A DNA stretch of 64,000 nucleotides from NCBI GenBank assembly GCA_021307315.1, contig JAJSPD010000112.1, forward strand, positions 39,436 to 103,435. Reading direction: 5' to 3'. Under the pieces are notes generated by a model that did no database searches, had not been told where the DNA came from, and saw only the letters and a list, made by a program, of their open reading frames with translations. This stretch comes from Bisporella sp. PMI_857 (Eukaryota; Ascomycota; Leotiomycetes; Helotiales; Helotiaceae). This document shows, in pieces, positions 59,463-64,000 of this stretch. Numbering within the stretch: the stretch's first letter is position 1; each line of letters begins with the position of its first letter. Made by a program: the position numbers and the translations under genes.

Positions 59463-60120
59463 GAAGAGAACCAATGCGGATACGCCATCAGGGTGTTAAA
59501 GCAGTCACGGGAGGTGCAGCTAGAGAACCTAGAGATGGGGAATCCCGATGCGGTGTGGTTGGCTTTTGATACTACATACAGGCAGTATCATAAGTTTCTG
59601 ATGGACTCGCAGGAGAAGTAGCGTTTTGAAGAAGGACATAAGGTGTGTGTGCATGCCGATGAGTACGTCTTTTATTTTTCATAATTTCTTGGATTCGTTG
59701 GCAAGATAATGTTGTTTCCACATTGGGGTGCTTCTTGTAGGATGCGCTTGTAGCTTGCTAATGGATGGTCGTAGTATTTTCGTCTGCCCAGACTGCCGCC
59801 AGTGCCTCACCTCAAGGTTATTCCATGGTCTATGAAGAAGAATCGGCCTTTATGGTTGGCACGACCTACACCTCGATCCCTCAATCCCAGGCTGCGATTG
59901 TCTATGCAAGAAGCATACCGGTTTGATTACCAAGAACTGGCGTACGGAGCGTGGTTGGAGCCCACGTCCCTATGATGAAAAAGGTATAGAGGCCTGGTAG
60001 AATAGGCTGGCAGACGAGTTATGTAAAGGCAAATATGCTGACATCGAGAAACTGTTTAACGAGGCTCAGGGAATTCTTTGGAAAGAGCCAAGTGGACATG
60101 CGGAAAACACCTGCTACTAG
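59463..60120 (+). pseudogene. Decayed gene with Cys/His-rich segment
   Basis: Two coding-like stretches in different frames. The first (from 59463) reads CGYAIRVLKQSREVQLENLE and DAVWLAFDTTYRQYHKFLMD, then is broken by TAG and later TAA. The second (59743-60120) reads CACSLLMDGRSIFVCPDCRQ, then after a TGA has PGCDCLCKKHTGLITKNWRT and, past another TAG, RLADELCKGKYADIEKLFNE. The amino-acid composition is clearly coding but there are at least four in-frame stops and a frame change that no clean intron fixes. The CPDC/CDCLC pattern suggests a metal-binding module. The family was not identified. Confidence 0.55.
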
Positions 60121-61258
60121 GCACATTATCCTGTACAAGTATTTGTGGCAAAAGATTGTCGATGGGTACTTTTGGACCGAGTCCTTGTCCTCTGATTATT
60201 AATCCATTCTATCATACGGAAGGCTGGAAAAGCTTTGGAGGCTGCCGGCCGACAGTTTCTACACAAAGGCTTATGGCATCCGGAAATGATTTGGTACACT
60301 ATCATAACCGTGGCACGATTCAAATGAGCAGAGCATGGTCGGGTAAGTTTAACCCTTTATTTTGTATAACGATCAGAGCATGAATGTAATACAAAGGCCG
60401 ATATATGACAGAGCCAAGTAATACCGTGAGAAAGTGCCGAAGGGCAGAGAAGCACGAAAAGCGGAGAATATCCAGGATGACTGCAACAGAACAAGCGGTC
60501 ATTGCAAGCATAAGAATCTCCTTTGAGTTATCTAATAAAAAAAAGAGTATAGAAACACCAGGTTGTTTGAACTAAACTTTAAGCCCCATTGACCTCAGAA
60601 TTGGAATATATCCTGATGTAATAAAACACGCGTCAGTTTCAATCGTCCGGCAAGACAAACCATTTTAGAATTTCAAATCCTTGTATTTATACTTCATGCG
60701 GATTTCTATCAAGTCCGCTATGATTCTCAGAATTTCACATGGTGAAAGTATGACGCATTCTCTAGCATTCAAAAGAATATCCCCAGGCTTGACACTTCGA
60801 TTTTAAATCGACTCAGCCTTAGTATCTCACTTCCACACTCGTCCTGACACCCACTCTCAACCTTCAAACTTACAGGGAGACACCTGGCCACAAAACTTTA
60901 TTTGGTGTATGTAAAGCTCTTTAAAATGTCTTCCAATGCTCGACGACGATAATCACGTGTAGCAAAAAAAGAAACAAAATCAGTTAGCCCAGATGACACT
61001 AGTGGCTGAAATTTTGGTTTCACATCAAGCCTGTGGAGGACATTCCCGGCATTTGCAATCTGCCTCGCAACGGAACACCAAAACTGTCAACATTGTGGAG
61101 GCTGTGCAACAAATCACGAGGCTATAAAGGCTTACAGAATGTCTACAATGATCGTAAGTGTGGTGTCTACATTCTGTTCTCACTCTCATACTCTGTTGAT
61201 GTCTTGTATTAGGCTCCTTTAGATCTTCATAACTCCTTGGTCAAGTCATTTCGAGGTT
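60121..61258. other. AT-rich gene-free interval
   Basis: About 1.1 kb with stop codons in all frames and no recognisable repeat. Confidence 0.45.
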
Positions 61259-62008
61259 TTGCTTTACGTTACCATGTCTAACGCTACGCAATCAGCATCT
61301 CCCTCCGACAGTCTTACTCTAGTCAGCTCCTTCTATGGGCCGGGTCCGACAGCTTGTTGGTATCTGACATGTCTTTCCTGTTTCATATCATGGACCCTCC
61401 ATCCAAGGAAGCGGCATTCTGGCGCAATCACTAGCGACTTGATTGCACTAGCCACTTTTCCTACAGTAGCATCAGTACATCTAATTACCCAAACTCGGAG
61501 TTGGCCTTCGAAACCGTTGGCTGATGAGAAGACTCTACTATAGATGCGTGCATCCCTAGCCGCTTCTCTCACTATTACTAAAAACTACCGCTAGCTCTAC
61601 ATCATCCTCCTTCTTCCTAGTATCTTCCCACGTATGTCCCGGAGGCTGCATATCGTCGAGCTGACTGGGATCTTTTGCGTCTTATCTGAATGCTACATGT
61701 ACGGCGCCCTCCCATTAATACTCAACTCAGATAGAGCCTGCAAATCCTCCATTGAGAGAGTCCGACAAATAGCTATCATCATATTTATACACTTTTTTTT
61801 TATCGGCCTTTTGCTTGTACATAGGTACTTAGTATATAGAGAGATGTCTAAGCTGATTACAAGGCCGTTAAGACAGGAACTGAAAGTCGATAGTTTGTGG
61901 CTAATGGTCACATCTTCTTTTGTCGCTAGTGGGCTGAGAAGAAATGGAGGCAAAATGGGGCTCGAAGACTGGAAAATGCATCGGTGTGAAGCAAGTGGAG
62001 CACTTTGA
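61259..62008 (+). pseudogene. Multi-pass membrane protein gene disabled by two stop codons
   Basis: One frame runs from ATG 61274 (MSNATQSASPSDSLTLVSSF then YGPGPTACWYLTCLSCFISW) past TAG at 61541 and TAG at 61592 to a final stop at 62008. Membrane-type segments continue after both stops (LYIILLLPSIFP, GIFCVLSECYMYGALPLIL, IAIIIFIHFFFIGLLLVHRY). The FYGPG...W.LT..S...SWT pattern is one I associate with a Pezizomycotina membrane-protein family of unknown function. The 61541 TAG falls where CAG (Gln) would read LLQMRASLAA, a C-to-T change of the sort made by RIP or deamination. An upstream exon is possible. Confidence 0.6.
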
Positions 62009-62600
62009 ACGCACCTAAGAGCTATAATGTCAGCTCATAGGCCAGATAAGGAGTGTATTGAATTGCAAGATTTAAGAGGAGCTGCGTCGACAACCTAGCC
62101 GCGAATTTTATCTGAAAATTAAACAATGAATTGCAGGTGAAAATGGCTATCAGTTCTGATTCCTGTATACCCGGAACTTTGGTTTAACAACAGCGGGGTG
62201 AACAATATTAAATCGGCTTGAATTAAACGAAAGCTATAGCATCAAAATCCCTCGAGTTGGTCGTCAACCATGCCCTAGTCCGTTTAATCTTTGCCTTCAG
62301 TACGGCAATAATGCCCTTTCCTCTCAACATCAAAACCCACTTAATAGTGTGTCTAAGCTTTGATATTTTCGTTTCGCTTGGGAAGATTATTTCCGTGTCG
62401 GGAAATTATTATAGAGTATCATTCTTTATGTATATCTCAGATAAGTATTGTAAGGAAAATACTTGTAAAACACATAAGCTTAAATATTAGCAAGCTTGGA
62501 ATACAAAGAAAGAACTAAATATGTGTTCTTTTTACATGAGATTCGCTCCTTGAGTACCTTAAGCGATCTTACAAACATGAGTAAGCCATAATTTAAATAG
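62009..62600. other. AT-rich interval left of the MITE
   Basis: About 590 bp, no gene. The open frame 62257-62490 is short, AT-driven and not convincing. Its last 9 bp form the left target-site duplication of the element that follows. Confidence 0.5.
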
Positions 62601-62730
62601 CGGTTAATATCTCAAATACCATCAAAAAGTGCCGATATTTCTGAAATACAATCTTTTTTTTTACCTCTATCTGGCCGTACTACTTTTTTAAAACAATAGT
62701 ATTTCAGATAAAGGCCAAAAAAATAATAGT
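62601..62730 (+). repeat. Left terminal inverted repeat of MITE
   Basis: Pairs with 63218-63338 in inverse orientation; the first 48 bases match perfectly, then single substitutions and a small indel. Confidence 0.88.
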
Positions 62731-63217
62731 GTTTCAGATATACATTAAAAATAAATAGGATTTGAAATATTTCTGAAATACTATTATTTCAAGCCAAGAC
62801 TAACTGCTTGTATTACTTTGTGATACTTTTTAGTTCCGATAACTTGCAATTGTTTAAGTCGGTTATTTACGAAGCACGTAGCATCGCGATTTTAGCGCAG
62901 TGCTATTATACTCGTTGTAAGTAGTTGACTTGTAAAAACTATAATACATTGCGGAGTAATTCACGTGACTTTGGCTGTATCTTAACACTTAGATTACTAT
63001 ACTTTCTGTTGCAATATAACTGAACTACTACAATTTTGTTTTAGCCAAAAAATAGTGGCATTTAAGTTAAAAGCACGCTATAAACAGAAAAATAAAAAGA
63101 AAGTAGTGTTTTATATACAGGAAACTGGCCAAAAGCCAGTGTAAACGAGCTTTGTAGTGTCGAGAGCCGAGCTTTAAAAGGTTCTATTTACAGCGCATGT
63201 TGGAAAATATTTTATAT

Positions 63218-63338
63218 ACTATAATTTTTTGGCCTTTATCTGAAATACTATAAAAGTGGTATGGCCAGATAAAGGTAAAAAAAAAGATGGTATTTCAGAA
63301 ATATCGGCACTTTTTGATGGTATTTGAGATATTAACCG
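63218..63338 (-). repeat. Right terminal inverted repeat of MITE
   Basis: Reverse complement of the left repeat, including the poly-T/A run and the CTTTATCTGGCC segment. Confidence 0.88.
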
Positions 63339-63604
63339 TTTAAATAGCGACCAATGCACGTACAACAGCAAAATGCGTGTGTTGTCTATTGAAATAATGC
63401 CTTTCCAATTCTATTTTAAAAGCAGCGAACTACAGAGAATCAATTATTTGAAAACTTTAGGATAATCTCTGCTAATTGTTGATGGTGATTTGTGGCTACA
63501 TATTTTCCAATGGTAAACTCGAAGCTCTATACACAAGAGGTATTGATACGATGCCAATGACAGAAGTGCATTCTCCTAAATATCCATCATATTTTTGAAT
63601 TTAA

Positions 63605-64000
63605 ACTGTTGAAAACAACTATATCGAGAGTTTTGGTGATATAATCTGTTTATTAATTGATTTACAATTTGAAGTTAAAGATCGGCAATTTGCAAATATC
63701 GCGGCTAAATTTGAACACTGCCGAAGCATGTTTCCTACCTCCCTTGAACACGGCACTCAGGGATGTACTTATATCTTTTGCAATTACCGCGAATATTTGC
63801 GCCAGATATACGAGCTAGAAATCACCGGCATACGAGTGGGGAGGGAGTACCAAAACCAGTTGTCCTTTCCCCCGACCTTTATTTACTACAAAAATGAGGT
63901 GACAATCCTAATGCATGAGAGATATGCGAGCTTTCGAAGAATTCTTGGTCATGTAAGAAAGAATAATGATCTATTCGAAAGTAATCTTATGGGCAAGCCT
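63605..64000 (+). CDS. Partial open frame cut by right window edge, unknown product
   Basis: 132 codons are open from just after a TAA (63602-63604) to the edge, in an AT-rich setting where such length is unusual. It reads FANIAAKFEHCRSMFPTSLE, later YIFCNYREYLRQIYELEITG and ERYASFRRILGHVRKNNDLF. The first ATG is at 63728. The 5' part may belong to an intron or upstream exon. I do not recognise the family, and it could be another decayed gene. Confidence 0.4.

Larger units (their letters stand above)
62601..63338. mobile_element. 738-bp MITE with long terminal inverted repeats, Mutator-like (MULE) type
   Basis: The two ends are long inverted repeats starting CGGTTAATATCTCAAATACC and ending with its complement. 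They match over about 120-130 bp with few differences. The element is flanked by a perfect 9-bp direct repeat TTTAAATAG (62592-62600 and 63339-63347). Long inverted repeats plus a 9-bp duplication are the hallmark of Mutator-like elements. The interior is AT-rich with no open frame, so the copy is non-autonomous. Motifs of the form TTTCAGATA recur near both ends (subterminal repeats). Confidence 0.88.

Noticed and set aside
62257..62490. 77-codon frame left of the MITE
   Set aside because: AT-driven hydrophobic reading without similarity to any family.

Overview
This 64 kb window is nuclear DNA from a filamentous ascomycete (Pezizomycotina). The genes carry short (about 44-160 nt) GT-AG introns with CTAAC/CTGAC-type branch sites. 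The set includes a YpkA/Gad8 kinase, NADPH nitrate reductase, Hsp88, scytalone dehydratase, a HET-domain relic, mucin-like GPI proteins and a Dal5-type MFS carrier. The mix of families fits Leotiomycetes/Helotiales best, but that placement is inference. I saw no prokaryotic operons, CRISPR arrays, rRNA or recognisable tRNA.

Layout. 0-7.6 kb holds housekeeping genes: the 5' part of an ADA2 gene (minus, running off the left edge), the TORC2 effector kinase ypkA, glucose-6-phosphate isomerase, and a conserved secretory-pathway membrane protein. 7.6-10.1 kb is gene-poor and contains a truncated, frameshifted HET-domain gene. 10.1-17.5 kb (all plus) holds a Myb/SANT-like protein, the SNF2 remodeller LSH/Irc5, a hypothetical gene with well-supported 3' exons, and scytalone dehydratase. 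18.5-32.7 kb (all minus) holds a small multi-pass membrane protein, an MFS anion/cation symporter of the Dal5/Tna1 type, a mucin-like single-pass protein, Hsp88 and nitrate reductase. 35.5-39.6 kb is UPF2 of nonsense-mediated decay. 40.9-54.5 kb is dominated by secreted or surface genes: a GPI protein, an SMP-30-like secreted propeller, a 13-exon mucin/GPI protein and a kelch transmembrane protein. 55.1-58.9 kb holds a GH5 glucocerebrosidase/steryl-glucosidase and a disordered protein. From about 59 kb to the right end the DNA is AT-rich and decayed: two pseudogenes, a 738-bp MITE with long terminal inverted repeats and a 9-bp target duplication (Mutator-like signature), and an open reading frame cut by the window edge.

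Most gene models here were rebuilt by splicing in frame. For several genes (ypkA, upf2, the 13-exon mucin, hsp88, the kelch gene) the longest open frame starts or ends inside an intron and would give a wrong protein end. Splicing curiosities include a likely GC-AG intron, three apparent AAG 3' splice sites, and a stop-free 162-nt intron candidate in hsp88.

I found no clear multi-gene novel system. The most interesting items are the exon-duplicated mucin gene, the MULE-type MITE, the unusual splice sites, and an unexpected 146-codon in-frame extension upstream of the conserved ADA2 start.
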